A DNA stretch of 24,120 nucleotides, taken from assembly GCA_905206195.1 (NCBI GenBank), contig CAJLGN010000001.1, positions 1 through 24,120 of the forward strand, in the 5' to 3' direction. The position numbers and the translations under genes were made by a program. Below, in pieces: positions 6,788-14,223 of the stretch. Every line of letters begins with the position of its first letter. Within the stretch, counting starts at the first letter, position 1. This DNA comes from an uncultured Roseburia sp. Its GTDB lineage: Bacteria; Bacillota; Clostridia; Lachnospirales; Lachnospiraceae. The notes below the pieces were generated by a model. That model was not told the origin of the DNA. It did no database searches and saw only the letters and a list, made by a program, of their open reading frames with translations.

Positions 6788-7105
6788 TCAACGCACCCAT
6801 TCCCGCCCCATTCGGATCTCCATGGTATAGCACTGTATCAGCCGATGATAGAGCGGCTGATAACACAATATAAATACCATTCCCAGCTCGTCCGCACTCC
6901 TGCCACTTAAAACCTGCACATATATACCGCCGTTTCCAATCAGATACAGCAGTACACGGGCCAGAACACCTGCCCCCCCACACTGCCGTCCCACTCTGCA
7001 AAACCAAAAATGAATGGAAGGCCAAAAGCAGTACCTGATATCCAACCTCTGTTCCACCACATTGATGGTCTCCAAACACCTGCCGCGCCCAATCTGGAGG
7101 CGGTA
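6788..7105 (-). other. Decayed coding sequence of unknown origin
   Basis: All minus-strand frames are broken, yet stretches read like protein, for example RVLLYLIGNGGIY and YQPLYHRLIQCYTMEIRMGR in the frame ending at 6788. There is no convincing ribosome binding site for any of the short open frames. It lies between a csoR remnant and an intact small gene, which suggests that a deletion fused two genes and the rest is decaying. I do not recognise the ancestral gene. Confidence 0.4.
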
Positions 7106-7372
7106 TCAAATCCCCTCCGCGCCATCGCTCTCTTTCCCCCCGCAGTGCGCGCTATCCCAAATCAAGTTAAAAAGCAAGAGTATTGTGATCAATATTGCCT
7201 GGGTAATCAGGCTGCGCGCCACACCTAAATATTCCGCAAGCGACTGAAACAGGTAGAGCAGAACAGCCAGACTTGCTATATAGAGCAGATTATATTTCTT
7301 TTTCGCCTCCTCATAGGCCTTTTTATAGCCTCTTTTATACCCCTTTTTATTCGTTGCGCAATCACCCAGCAT
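7106..7372 (-). CDS. Small membrane protein with two predicted helices, unknown function
   Basis: A protein of 88 residues. A lysine- and tyrosine-rich N-terminus (KKGYKRGYKKAYEEAKKKY) precedes two hydrophobic segments (NLLYIASLAVLLYLF and ITQAILITILLLFNLIW) and a short polar tail. By the positive-inside rule the N-terminus should be cytoplasmic. The start at 7372 is chosen because GGAGGG lies 8 nt upstream; an ATG further upstream, at 7435, lacks such a site. The gene stands alone between decayed sequence and a non-coding stretch. It could be an intact small protein or the front part of a gene whose rear has decayed. No family recognised. Confidence 0.55.
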   Translation of the reverse strand: MLGDCATNKKGYKRGYKKAYEEAKKKYNLLYIASLAVLLYLFQSLAEYLGVARSLITQAILITILLLFNLIWDSAHCGGKESDGAEGI

Positions 7373-7647
7373 TTCTTTCACCCTCCATTTCCCCTTTTTC
7401 GACTCCATAAAAATTGCCGGTTTACCCGAAAACACAGTCCCTCCCAGTGTTTCTCCCCAAAAATCTACGCTTCCAAAACAGTTTCAAAAAACGTTTGATG
7501 CATCCTTACAGCAGTGCGCCTGACACATCTATATCCATAACTTTATCATATCCCTCCCCCCATTGCAATCCTGTTCAACTTCCCCTCCCAAAACTGCTCT
7601 CTATTTTAGATTTTTCGACAAAAATAATATTCTTTTTCTGAAAAGCA
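7373..7647. other. Intergenic stretch between divergent genes
   Basis: This stretch separates the small minus-strand membrane gene from the plus-strand hydrolase. It has no convincing open frame, RNA gene or long repeat. A TATGAT on the minus strand near 7555 could be a -10 for the membrane gene, but no good -35 is in register. Confidence 0.4.
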
Positions 7648-7656
7648 TGATACAAT
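7648..7656 (+). promoter_or_regulatory. Extended -10 promoter of the cysteine hydrolase gene
   Basis: TG-A-TACAAT forms an extended -10 (hexamer 7651-7656). The -35 position (TATTCT, 17 nt upstream) is poor, which an extended -10 can offset. The leader to the ATG at 7748 is about 85 nt, with no clear regulatory structure. Confidence 0.5.
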
Positions 7657-7747
7657 CTTTTTATCCAAGTAACGATTGGCGGCCAGTTGACTTGCGATCG
7701 GTGGAGTGAAATACGCTTGAATCTTTTGTGGAAATGGAGGATCTTTT

Positions 7748-8293
7748 ATGGACAACAAGTACTTAATCGTCGTGGATATGCAAAAAGATTTCGTGGATGG
7801 AGCGCTGGGGACACCGGAGGCAGTGCAGATCGTCCCTGCGGTTTTACAGAAAATCAAGGGTTTTCCCGGGAAGGTCATCTTCACCAAGGACACGCACACA
7901 CCCGATTATATGTCCACGCAGGAGGGAAAGTACCTCCCCGTGCCACACTGCATCAGAGGAACCGACGGCTGGGAGCTGACTGACGCGCTGGCGGCAATCC
8001 AAAAAGAGAACCATTTCCCGGTCTACGAGAAAGTTACATTCGGGTGCCCGGCACTGGGGCAAGCGCTATGCGAAGCGCACACAAAAAATCCGATCTCTTC
8101 CATAGAGCTCGTTGGTCTGTGCACCGATATCTGTGTGGTTTCAAATGCTCTGCTCCTAAAGGCATTCCTCCCGGAGGTCGAGATCCGTGTGGACGCTTCC
8201 TGCTGCGCCGGAGTGACACCAAAAGCGCACAGCGCAGCTCTTGCCACCCTACAGAGCTGCCAGGTACAGATCACCGGAGCAGAACAGATGTGA
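7748..8293 (+). CDS. Nicotinamidase/isochorismatase-family cysteine hydrolase (PncA-like)
   Basis: A soluble enzyme of 181 residues, the usual size for the family. The catalytic triad is visible as D10 (VVDMQKDF), K95 (YEKVTFG) and C129 (GLCTDICV). Metal ligands of nicotinamidases fit D48 and H50 (TKDTH) and H67 (VPHCIRGTDGWEL); the third histidine found in many PncA proteins is not evident, with Y54 near its place. The most likely reaction is hydrolysis of nicotinamide to nicotinate for NAD salvage, though other amides cannot be excluded. GGAGG lies 8 nt before the ATG. It is a single-gene plus-strand unit convergent with the metal ATPase. Family firm, exact substrate inferred. Confidence 0.9.
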   Translation: MDNKYLIVVDMQKDFVDGALGTPEAVQIVPAVLQKIKGFPGKVIFTKDTHTPDYMSTQEGKYLPVPHCIRGTDGWELTDALAAIQKENHFPVYEKVTFGCPALGQALCEAHTKNPISSIELVGLCTDICVVSNALLLKAFLPEVEIRVDASCCAGVTPKAHSAALATLQSCQVQITGAEQM

Positions 8294-8306
8294 AATAGCA
8301 AAACCG

Positions 8307-8342
8307 AAAAAGGCCCGTACCGGGAAGTACCCGGTACAGGCC
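8307..8342 (-). terminator. Terminator of the metal-efflux operon
   Basis: GGCC-C-GTACCGGG (8312-8324) pairs with CCCGGTAC-A-GGCC (8330-8342), with one mismatch and a 5-nt loop. On the minus strand TTTTT follows directly, so it ends the ATPase operon, whose stop is at 8382. It may also act on the convergent hydrolase transcript, but the plus-strand side lacks a T-run. Confidence 0.8.
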
Positions 8343-8381
8343 AGAAGCAAAGATTCGGTGAATGAGAAAGACAGATATTTT

Positions 8382-10250
8382 TTATTTCGCTTCCAACGCC
8401 CGCATCGAGTTCAAAATTGCAAGCACAGCGACTCCGACATCTGCAAATACGGCCACCCACATGTTTGCAAACCCAAACGCGCCGAGGATTAGCACCAAAA
8501 TCTTTACCCCGAGGGCAAAGACAATATTTGCTTTTACGATGCCGAGCGTCTTTCTCGAAATCCGCACGACTGCCGCGATTTTTTGGACATCATCATCCAT
8601 CAGCACCACATCCGCCGCCTCGATCGCTGCGTCAGATCCCATGCTTCCCATAGCAATTCCGATATCGGCGCGGGTGAGCACCGGGGCATCGTTGATGCCG
8701 TCGCCGACAAACGCAAGCTTCTCTTTTTCCCCCTGCGCTTCCAGCAATTTCTCTACCTCTGACACCTTATCGCCCGGCAGAAGCTCCGCATGCACCTCGT
8801 CGATACCAAGCTCATTTGCTACACAGTGCGCGGCAGCACTCCGATCTCCAGTCAACATGACGCATTTTTTTACACCCTCTTTTTTCATATCGCGTACAGC
8901 TTCCCTGGCACCGTCTTTTATGGTATCTGAAATCACGATACTTCCCACAAAATTCCCATCACATGCCACATAGACCACAGTTCCGCTGCTGTCACACGGC
9001 TCGTAGAAAACCGCGTTTTCTTTCATCAGCTTTTCATTGCCAATCAATACTTCTCTGCCGTCGATCTGCACGCGGATTCCATGTCCCGCAACCTCCTGTG
9101 CATGGGAAATTCGGTTCCTGTCAATCGGCATTCCATAGGCCTCTCGGATGGAGCCAGCAATCGGGTGATTGGAATATCCCTCCCCGAGCGCCGCCAGTTC
9201 TAAAAGTTCGTCTTGGGTTCCGGAATGCGGCAAAATCTCCGTCACCGTAAACTCCCCTTTCGTCAGGGTTCCCGTCTTGTCAAAGACGATGATTTTCATC
9301 TCAGCGACCGCCTCCAGATAGTTGCTCCCCTTCACCAGGACACCTATTCTCGACGCTGCACCGATCCCTCCGAAAAAGCCCATAGGCACCGAAATCACGA
9401 GCGCACACGGACAGGAGATTACGAGAAAGGTGCACGCTCTCTGTACCCATTCGCCCCAGCCGCCGCCCAACATAAGCGGAGGAAGAACGGCGAGAATGAC
9501 TGCCCCGACTGTGACTACCGGCGTATAATATTTTGCGAAGCGGGTGATAAAGTTCTCCACCTTCGCCTTCTTGCTGCTGGCATTCTCCACAAGTTCTAAG
9601 ATTTTTGCCACGGTCGAATCTTCAAATTCTTTCGTGGTTCGCACTTTTAAGGTTCCGGCGCCATTGACGCACCCGCTGATAATCGGATCGCCCTCCATCG
9701 CTTTTCGCGGAACCGACTCCCCGGTCAGCGCTGCGGTATTGATCAGGGACTCTCCCTCCACCACAACGCCGTCAAGTGGAATGCGCTCACCTGGTTTTAT
9801 GACAATGACGCTTCCCACGTCCACCTCGTCCGGATCCACCTCCATCAGCATTCCGTTTTTCTCAAGGTTCGCATATTCTGGGCAGATATCCATCATGTCG
9901 GAAATCGACTGTCTGGATTTTCCGACTGCATAACTTTGGAACAGTTCTCCCACCTGATAGAAAAGCATGACAGCAACTGCCTCCGAATATTCTCTTACCG
10001 CAAACGCTCCAAACGTGGCGATCATCATGAGGAAATTCTCATCAAAAATTTGTCCGTGGCTGATATTGCGCACCGCCCTGTAAATGACATCATACCCAAT
10101 CACCAAGTACGGAATGAGATAAACTACAAACCGAATCGGTCCGCCCGCAGCACCTGACAAAAAACCCCAATAATCCGCAATCAACAATCCCACAAACAAG
10201 ACAAACGCCGTGATAATACGGGCGAGCATTTTTTTCTGCTTTTTGCTCAT
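8382..10250 (-). CDS. P1B-type heavy-metal ATPase, Zn/Cd/Pb class (ZntA/CadA-like)
   Basis: An integral membrane exporter of 622 residues. In order: TM helices from residue 10, the actuator with TGES (176-179), the metal-site motif CPCALVISVP (Cys 280 and 282), phosphorylation motif DKTGTLT (Asp 324), the SNHPIA signature, TGDR, GDGINDAP, and two last helices. The final helix carries FADVGVAVLAILNSMR, whose Asp corresponds to the TM8 Asp of Zn/Cd/Pb pumps. Hence Zn(II), Cd(II) or Pb(II) efflux is favoured over Cu(I). It lacks an N-terminal HMA domain in cis; that domain is encoded as a separate protein 12 nt upstream. ATG at 10250 is chosen, with AGGAG 9 nt upstream, over a TTG at 10256 that sits too close. 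Induced through the ArsR repressor at the operon's head. Confidence 0.95.
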   Translation of the reverse strand: MSKKQKKMLARIITAFVLFVGLLIADYWGFLSGAAGGPIRFVVYLIPYLVIGYDVIYRAVRNISHGQIFDENFLMMIATFGAFAVREYSEAVAVMLFYQVGELFQSYAVGKSRQSISDMMDICPEYANLEKNGMLMEVDPDEVDVGSVIVIKPGERIPLDGVVVEGESLINTAALTGESVPRKAMEGDPIISGCVNGAGTLKVRTTKEFEDSTVAKILELVENASSKKAKVENFITRFAKYYTPVVTVGAVILAVLPPLMLGGGWGEWVQRACTFLVISCPCALVISVPMGFFGGIGAASRIGVLVKGSNYLEAVAEMKIIVFDKTGTLTKGEFTVTEILPHSGTQDELLELAALGEGYSNHPIAGSIREAYGMPIDRNRISHAQEVAGHGIRVQIDGREVLIGNEKLMKENAVFYEPCDSSGTVVYVACDGNFVGSIVISDTIKDGAREAVRDMKKEGVKKCVMLTGDRSAAAHCVANELGIDEVHAELLPGDKVSEVEKLLEAQGEKEKLAFVGDGINDAPVLTRADIGIAMGSMGSDAAIEAADVVLMDDDVQKIAAVVRISRKTLGIVKANIVFALGVKILVLILGAFGFANMWVAVFADVGVAVLAILNSMRALEAK

Positions 10251-10262
10251 AATCAAATTCTC

Positions 10263-10481
10263 CTACATCAAAATCTTGCAGTCCGGATCAACCCTAGCAC
10301 ACACTGCAGCCACCTTCTCCATGATCTCATCAAAGCGGTCATCCGCCGCATCCACCGTCATTTTCTGTGTCATAAAGCTGACATTCACATCATTGACACC
10401 CGGAATATTCCTAATTGCCTCCTCCATTTTTGCCGCGCAGTTCGCGCAATCCAGATCCTGTAATTTAAATTTCTTCTTCAT
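10263..10481 (-). CDS. Stand-alone HMA metal-binding protein, partner of the ATPase
   Basis: A 72-residue HMA domain with metal loop DLDCANC (C12, C15). The D-x-D-C-x-x-C form is the one fused to the N-terminus of ZntA/CadA-type pumps, unlike the M-x-C-x-x-C of copper carriers. Here it is a separate gene between the ArsR repressor and a pump without such a domain, so it likely replaces the cis domain, delivering or sensing Zn/Cd for the pump. It ends 12 nt before the ATPase start. The last residues (VDPDCKILM) add a third cysteine near the end. The partner role is inferred from order and motif. Confidence 0.88.
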   Translation of the reverse strand: MKKKFKLQDLDCANCAAKMEEAIRNIPGVNDVNVSFMTQKMTVDAADDRFDEIMEKVAAVCARVDPDCKILM

Positions 10482-10527
10482 AAAATAAATCCTGCCTTTC
10501 CACTTTTTTAATCTTATTCACACTCTC

Positions 10528-10887
10528 TCACTCCTGAATGTGCTCTCTTCCCTGGGCGATGATCGTCCGCACATGCCCGTCCGCCAGCGAATAGAATACG
10601 GATTTGCCCTCTCTCCTGCTCTTTACCAGCTTCGCCTGTTTCAAGATCCGAAGCTGATGGGAGATGGCCGGCTGTGTCATGCGAAGCGCCCCCGCGATGT
10701 CGCACACACACACCTCCGCCTCAAAGAGCACAAACAGGATTCGGATTCGGGTTGAATCCCCAAACACCTTAAAAAGTTCTGCCAGATCGCAGAGCTCCTC
10801 CTCCTGCGGCATCTGCTGTATCACTGTGTCCAGCAGGTCCTGGTGCACTTCCATACATTCGCAGCGCTCCAAATCATTTTTTGACAT
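10528..10887 (-). CDS. ArsR/SmtB-family metal-sensing repressor (CadC-like)
   Basis: A 119-residue winged-helix repressor. Two metal sites can be read. An alpha3N-type site uses C9/C11 near the N-terminus with C60 and C62 in EVCVCD. An alpha5 site D103-x-H105 with H116-x-x-E119 fits the zinc site of SmtB/CzrA/CadC proteins. The recognition helix is TQPAISHQLRIL. Having both sites points to CadC-type sensing of Cd, Pb or Zn, with metal releasing the repressor from DNA. ATG at 10887 is preferred, with GGTGG upstream; an in-frame ATG at 10920 lies inside the operator and lacks a ribosome binding site. It heads the operon with the HMA protein and ATPase and should repress itself through the palindrome at 10908-10933. 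Confidence 0.93.
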   Translation of the reverse strand: MSKNDLERCECMEVHQDLLDTVIQQMPQEEELCDLAELFKVFGDSTRIRILFVLFEAEVCVCDIAGALRMTQPAISHQLRILKQAKLVKSRREGKSVFYSLADGHVRTIIAQGREHIQE

Positions 10888-10907
10888 TTTTCCACCAACT
10901 TTCTTTA

Positions 10908-10933
10908 AACATATGAACAATTGTTTATATGTT
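10908..10933 (-). promoter_or_regulatory. ArsR-type operator palindrome
   Basis: The half-site AACATATGAACAA (10908-10920) faces TTGTTTATATGTT (10921-10933), a 13+13 palindrome with one mismatch. It follows the -10 hexamer and covers the expected start of transcription. Its ATATGAACA half-site resembles known SmtB/CzrA-family operators. Binding there would block the operon's own promoter. Confidence 0.8.
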
Positions 10934-10934
10934 T

Positions 10935-10963
10935 ATTGTATTCCCCACATTAATATTTGTCAA
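10935..10963 (-). promoter_or_regulatory. Sigma-A promoter of the metal-efflux operon
   Basis: A perfect TTGACA (10963-10958), a 17-nt spacer and TACAAT (10940-10935) on the minus strand. The start of transcription falls near 10928, inside the operator. A strong basal promoter under repressor control fits an ArsR-regulated operon. Confidence 0.85.
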
Positions 10964-11002
10964 GTGAAGATTCTGCAATATTATTTTCTGCATCACAACG
11001 AC

Positions 11003-11045
11003 AAAAAAAGCTGGTATCTGTAACAATCAGACACCAACTTTTTCT
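11003..11045 (-). terminator. Terminator after the thioesterase gene
   Basis: An imperfect hairpin pairs GCTGGTATCTG (11010-11020) with CAGACACCAAC (11028-11038) and extends into A/T pairs. On the minus strand TTTTTTT follows. It lies about 55 nt past the thioesterase stop and just upstream of the metal-operon promoter. Confidence 0.75.
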
Positions 11046-11095
11046 GCAATCGGAGCTTTGTTTTCTGGCCCCAGGCAACGCAATCGCCTCTCTAT

Positions 11096-11479
11096 CTACG
11101 CCTTCTTACTCTCCGCTTTTTCCATAAACTTCTCCCGCTCAATGATAAACCGCTCATGGGTTCCCTCTCCAATGAGTCCTGCCTCGTCAAAGGCTTTCAC
11201 CTCAAAGACAAGCCGCTTCCTGTCAATCTCCACCAGCTTTGCCTCGCAGGTCACCTGCATGCCGACCGGAGTCGCGGACACATGCTTCACATGCAGCAGA
11301 GTCCCGACCGTTCCCTGCCCCTCCTCCAGCTCGCCCGCGACACTGTTGCTCGCCGTATGTTCCATAAGCGCAATCATAGCCGGAGTTGCATAGACGGGCA
11401 GCAATCCGCTGCCCATCGCCTCCGCCGTCTGATCCGCAGTCACTATTATCTTCTGTCTTCCTGTGATCCCAACTTCCAT
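11096..11479 (-). CDS. FlK-type hot-dog thioesterase family protein
   Basis: A small hot-dog-fold protein of 127 residues. The opening (M-E-V-G-I-T-G), GSGLLPVYATPAMIALME and LHVKHVSATPVG match the fluoroacetyl-CoA thioesterase-like family. T32, E40 and H66 have the same spacing as the T42/E50/H76 catalytic triad of FlK. Family members hydrolyse acyl-CoA thioesters; the substrate here is unknown, and fluoroacetyl-CoA is not implied in a gut-type anaerobe. ATG at 11479 is chosen because the family starts there and a G-rich site (GGATAGGG) lies upstream; an in-frame ATG at 11524 has no such support. It follows the coiled-coil gene by 52 nt on the same strand and ends at a terminator. Confidence 0.85.
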   Translation of the reverse strand: MEVGITGRQKIIVTADQTAEAMGSGLLPVYATPAMIALMEHTASNSVAGELEEGQGTVGTLLHVKHVSATPVGMQVTCEAKLVEIDRKRLVFEVKAFDEAGLIGEGTHERFIIEREKFMEKAESKKA

Positions 11480-11531
11480 CCTGCACCCTATCCTTTCCAA
11501 ATTTCCATCACACCTCAAAAGCATTACAGAT

Positions 11532-12551
11532 CTACACTTCCTCGTCGACTTTGATACCCTTTAAGTCCGCCTCCACAAGCTTCATGCTATTCTTGATCTC
11601 CGCAAGGCTCTGCCCCACATCCTCGGCCATGCTGTTGCCCGCGGTCATATCAATGATCTTCTCCATATCGATGTCCGGCGTCCGGGCTTCCTTTGCCTTC
11701 GCCCGCGCGCGGTCAACTGCCTCCTTCGTCCCCTCGATCAGCGCCTCCTGCACTGCCCGCTTCAGCTCAATCTGCTGCTGCATTTCCTCGCGCACTTTCT
11801 GTTCCTCCCTCGCGGCGTCCGCCTTCTCCTCGTCTTCCTCCTGCTTCTCGTCAACGTGATCCTTAGACTCCTGCATGAGCATCCCGATGACCTCCTCATT
11901 CGCAGCCTTCTGGATCTCCTTCGCGGCCTCCTGTGCCTCCAACATCGGATTGTGCTTCAAGCGCTCGCGCTCGATGCCTCGGATATCTCCGACGTCATCC
12001 CGCATCTGCCTGTCGTACTCCCGCATCTGCCTCTTCCAATTCGCCGCCTGATCATTCAACTCAAGCGCCCGCGCCTGATATTCAGTGAGCGGCTTTTTGT
12101 GAATCTTCTCCAGCTCTTTTTGCTCCTCCATCGTCAGCGGTTCATATGTCACCTTATTTTTATAATCCTGCTCCTTCTCCAGCAGCTTTAGATCTCTTTG
12201 CTCCCCGGAATCGTCTGCGATGCCGTACAGTTCCTTTAAGGCCGCTTTGTTCTCATTCAAATCTGCAAGCGCATCCGCGGCCTCTTGGCTCAGCCGCTCC
12301 ATCTGGGCACAGTGCTCCCGTCTGGCTCGCACTTGTTCGTCCACACTCTTATCGTTCTCCCACGCGTTCTTCACGACATTCCACGCTGCCTGCTGCGCCT
12401 CTTTTCTGCGCTGGGCAACCGGATCCTTCGCCAGATTGAGCTCCCCGCCAAAAATCTGTCTCCTCCCCTGCTGTGCGCTCTGACCCTCTGTGCTTTGCCC
12501 CGGCGCATTGACCATACCACCAGCCTCAAACGCTCTGATTGTTAACTTCAT
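11532..12551 (-). CDS. Long charged coiled-coil protein, unknown function
   Basis: A 339-residue soluble protein rich in Glu, Lys, Arg, Ala and Gln. An N-terminal tail of about 40 residues with Gly/Gln/Ser (FEAGGMVNAPGQ) is followed by FGGELNLAKDPVAQRR and then nearly continuous helix with heptad-like pattern, including a very acidic run near residue 235. No signal peptide, TM segment, zinc or nucleotide motif. ATG at 12551 is chosen with GGAGGGG 8 nt upstream; an ATG at 12566 would overlap that site. A terminator hairpin for the chemoreceptor gene lies directly before this ribosome binding site, so expression may depend on read-through. I do not recognise the family; a structural or scaffolding role is only a guess. 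Confidence 0.8.
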   Translation of the reverse strand: MKLTIRAFEAGGMVNAPGQSTEGQSAQQGRRQIFGGELNLAKDPVAQRRKEAQQAAWNVVKNAWENDKSVDEQVRARREHCAQMERLSQEAADALADLNENKAALKELYGIADDSGEQRDLKLLEKEQDYKNKVTYEPLTMEEQKELEKIHKKPLTEYQARALELNDQAANWKRQMREYDRQMRDDVGDIRGIERERLKHNPMLEAQEAAKEIQKAANEEVIGMLMQESKDHVDEKQEEDEEKADAAREEQKVREEMQQQIELKRAVQEALIEGTKEAVDRARAKAKEARTPDIDMEKIIDMTAGNSMAEDVGQSLAEIKNSMKLVEADLKGIKVDEEV

Positions 12552-12570
12552 ATCATACCCCTCCAAACAG

Positions 12571-12618
12571 AAAGAAAAAAGTACCGACTTTAACTTACTT
12601 AAAAGTTATATCGGCACT
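12571..12618 (-). terminator. Terminator between chemoreceptor and coiled-coil genes
   Basis: AGTACCGA (12580-12587) pairs with TCGGCACT (12611-12618) with one mismatch, and an inner AACTT/AAGTT stem extends it. On the minus strand it is followed by TTTTTTCTTT, then within a few bases by the next gene's GGAGGGG. No clear promoter separates it from that gene, so it may serve as an attenuator. Confidence 0.7.
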
Positions 12619-12642
12619 TTCCCATCATCTTTTAATATGTAA

Positions 12643-14112
12643 TCAGGCATCCTTCCGGGTCAAGGCTATGAGCTCCTGTGACTGCTCTGCAATCACCTTT
12701 AGATTCCTCATATTCTCCTCCTCGGCCTCCAGCGTCTCACTCGCGTGCGCGGACACCTCCTGCGAAACTGCGGATATCATCTGCACAGAGTCCATAATCT
12801 CCTGATTTGCCACCTTAAGCTCCTCCACACTTCCCGTCAGCTGCTCCACATTATCTCGGATTGCATAGGTATTCTCCTCGATTGTGCGGAAGCTCACCGC
12901 CGTATTTCCGGTGGATTCTTTCTGCTCATTGATTCCCTGAATCATATTGCGGATCACCGCCACGACCTGCCCAATGGAGGTGGATACATTCGCGATCAAT
13001 CTAGTGATGTGCTCCGTCGCGTCCTTTGTCTGTGTGGCAAGCGCCGAAATCTCCGTCGCTACGACTGCAAAACCTCTTCCTGCCTCCCCCGCTCTTGCCG
13101 CCTCGATGCTCGCGTTTAAAGCGAGCAGACTCGTCTGGGCTGTGATGCCTCCGATCAACTCCACGATGGAATTCATCTCCGTGATATACTTGTCAAGCGT
13201 CTCAAGCTTTCCTGCCGCATCCACACTGTTCTTCACGGATCCGTCCACCTCTTTTACCAGCGCATCCATGTCGCGGATTCCGGCGCCAAGCACCTGGAGT
13301 GTCTGCTGCATGCGCTCTGTGATCTCCGCCGCCGCATTGCCAACCATCTCCACCTTCTGCCCGATCATACCAGTCTGCTGTAGCTGCTCCTGCGCTGCCT
13401 GCGCGGTGTCCGTCGCTCCCGCAGTCACCTCACGCATTGCATCCTTCGTGGCCAGAGACGACTCCTGCAGCTGCTCCACTCTGCTGTGAATCTCGTCAAC
13501 CCCCACCTGCATGACCTGGGAGGTCATAGACACATTCTTTAGAATTCGCTCCGTCTCATCGTGAGCGTCATTTGCAAGCTTCAGCTTCTGCCGGTTGTTC
13601 TCCTCGGAGGTCATCGTCGTAAAAAAGGAGTAAAGTCCCACAAGAACGACCACCATCATCTGCAAAAGTCCAGACTCCATATCCCGGAATCCGAACCCTC
13701 CTGTGACTGCTCCTGCAGCCACCACGATCAGGTTTCCCAAAATAATACCGATACTGATCTTCGCAGTGTATGCCCGGTCACTGTATACTGATATTACCAA
13801 AATCATCGGTATGGCGTACAAAAAGGTCATATTGTTGGTTGTCGTAAACAGGATGAAGATATACATCACAGCGAATCCCTGCGCCGCCAGATGCTTGATC
13901 ATAGCTGATTTTCGATCTCTGCTCCAGAAAAAAAGCTCACCGATGACCGGCGCTGCCGCCAGAAGGACCAGAACCCCGGTGTAGAGAGCCGTGCGATTTC
14001 CCCGCAGCATCTCGACGACATATGTCCCGACAATGATCAGTGCCTCAAACAGATGACAGTACATGGCTGTCCGGTTGTTGCGCTCCATATCCGTAATTAC
14101 TCTTTCGTTCAT
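12643..14112 (-). CDS. Methyl-accepting chemotaxis-type receptor with multi-helix membrane N-terminus
   Basis: A 489-residue protein. Residues about 18-170 hold five or six TM helices with very short loops and no extracytoplasmic Cache or four-helix sensor, and there is no clear HAMP domain. The cytoplasmic signalling rod (about 180-489) contains the conserved hairpin tip at about 321-355 (QTSLLALNASIEAARAGE then GRGFAVVA). It should pair with CheA/CheW, which are not in this window. No NWETF-like CheR tether ends the chain. A membrane-embedded sensor could respond to lipid, quinone-like or membrane-energy signals, but that is a guess. AGGGGGAG lies 6 nt before the ATG. It follows the sigF gene on the same strand with a 111-nt gap. 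Confidence 0.9.
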   Translation of the reverse strand: MNERVITDMERNNRTAMYCHLFEALIIVGTYVVEMLRGNRTALYTGVLVLLAAAPVIGELFFWSRDRKSAMIKHLAAQGFAVMYIFILFTTTNNMTFLYAIPMILVISVYSDRAYTAKISIGIILGNLIVVAAGAVTGGFGFRDMESGLLQMMVVVLVGLYSFFTTMTSEENNRQKLKLANDAHDETERILKNVSMTSQVMQVGVDEIHSRVEQLQESSLATKDAMREVTAGATDTAQAAQEQLQQTGMIGQKVEMVGNAAAEITERMQQTLQVLGAGIRDMDALVKEVDGSVKNSVDAAGKLETLDKYITEMNSIVELIGGITAQTSLLALNASIEAARAGEAGRGFAVVATEISALATQTKDATEHITRLIANVSTSIGQVVAVIRNMIQGINEQKESTGNTAVSFRTIEENTYAIRDNVEQLTGSVEELKVANQEIMDSVQMISAVSQEVSAHASETLEAEEENMRNLKVIAEQSQELIALTRKDA

Positions 14113-14165
14113 CCTATACTCCCCCTATGGGTCTCTTCTGTAAAACCCAGCTTCTTTTATAAATA

Positions 14166-14194
14166 AAATTAGCACTTTTGGGATATCCCCGCAA
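14166..14194 (-). promoter_or_regulatory. Weak candidate promoter of the chemoreceptor gene
   Basis: TTGCGG (14194-14189) and TAATTT (14171-14166) are 17 nt apart on the minus strand. The spacer contains the perfect palindrome GGGATATCCC (14180-14189). No sigma-28 flagellar promoter was seen. Hexamer matches are modest. Confidence 0.35.
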
Positions 14195-14223
14195 GTATTT
14201 CTAAAAATTTTTTGTCTGCAGCT

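Noticed and set aside
8362..8973. Plus-strand Ser/Thr/Ala-rich open frame of 203 codons
   Set aside because: It is the complement of the ATPase C-terminal coding region; its odd composition reflects the antisense of conserved ATPase codons.
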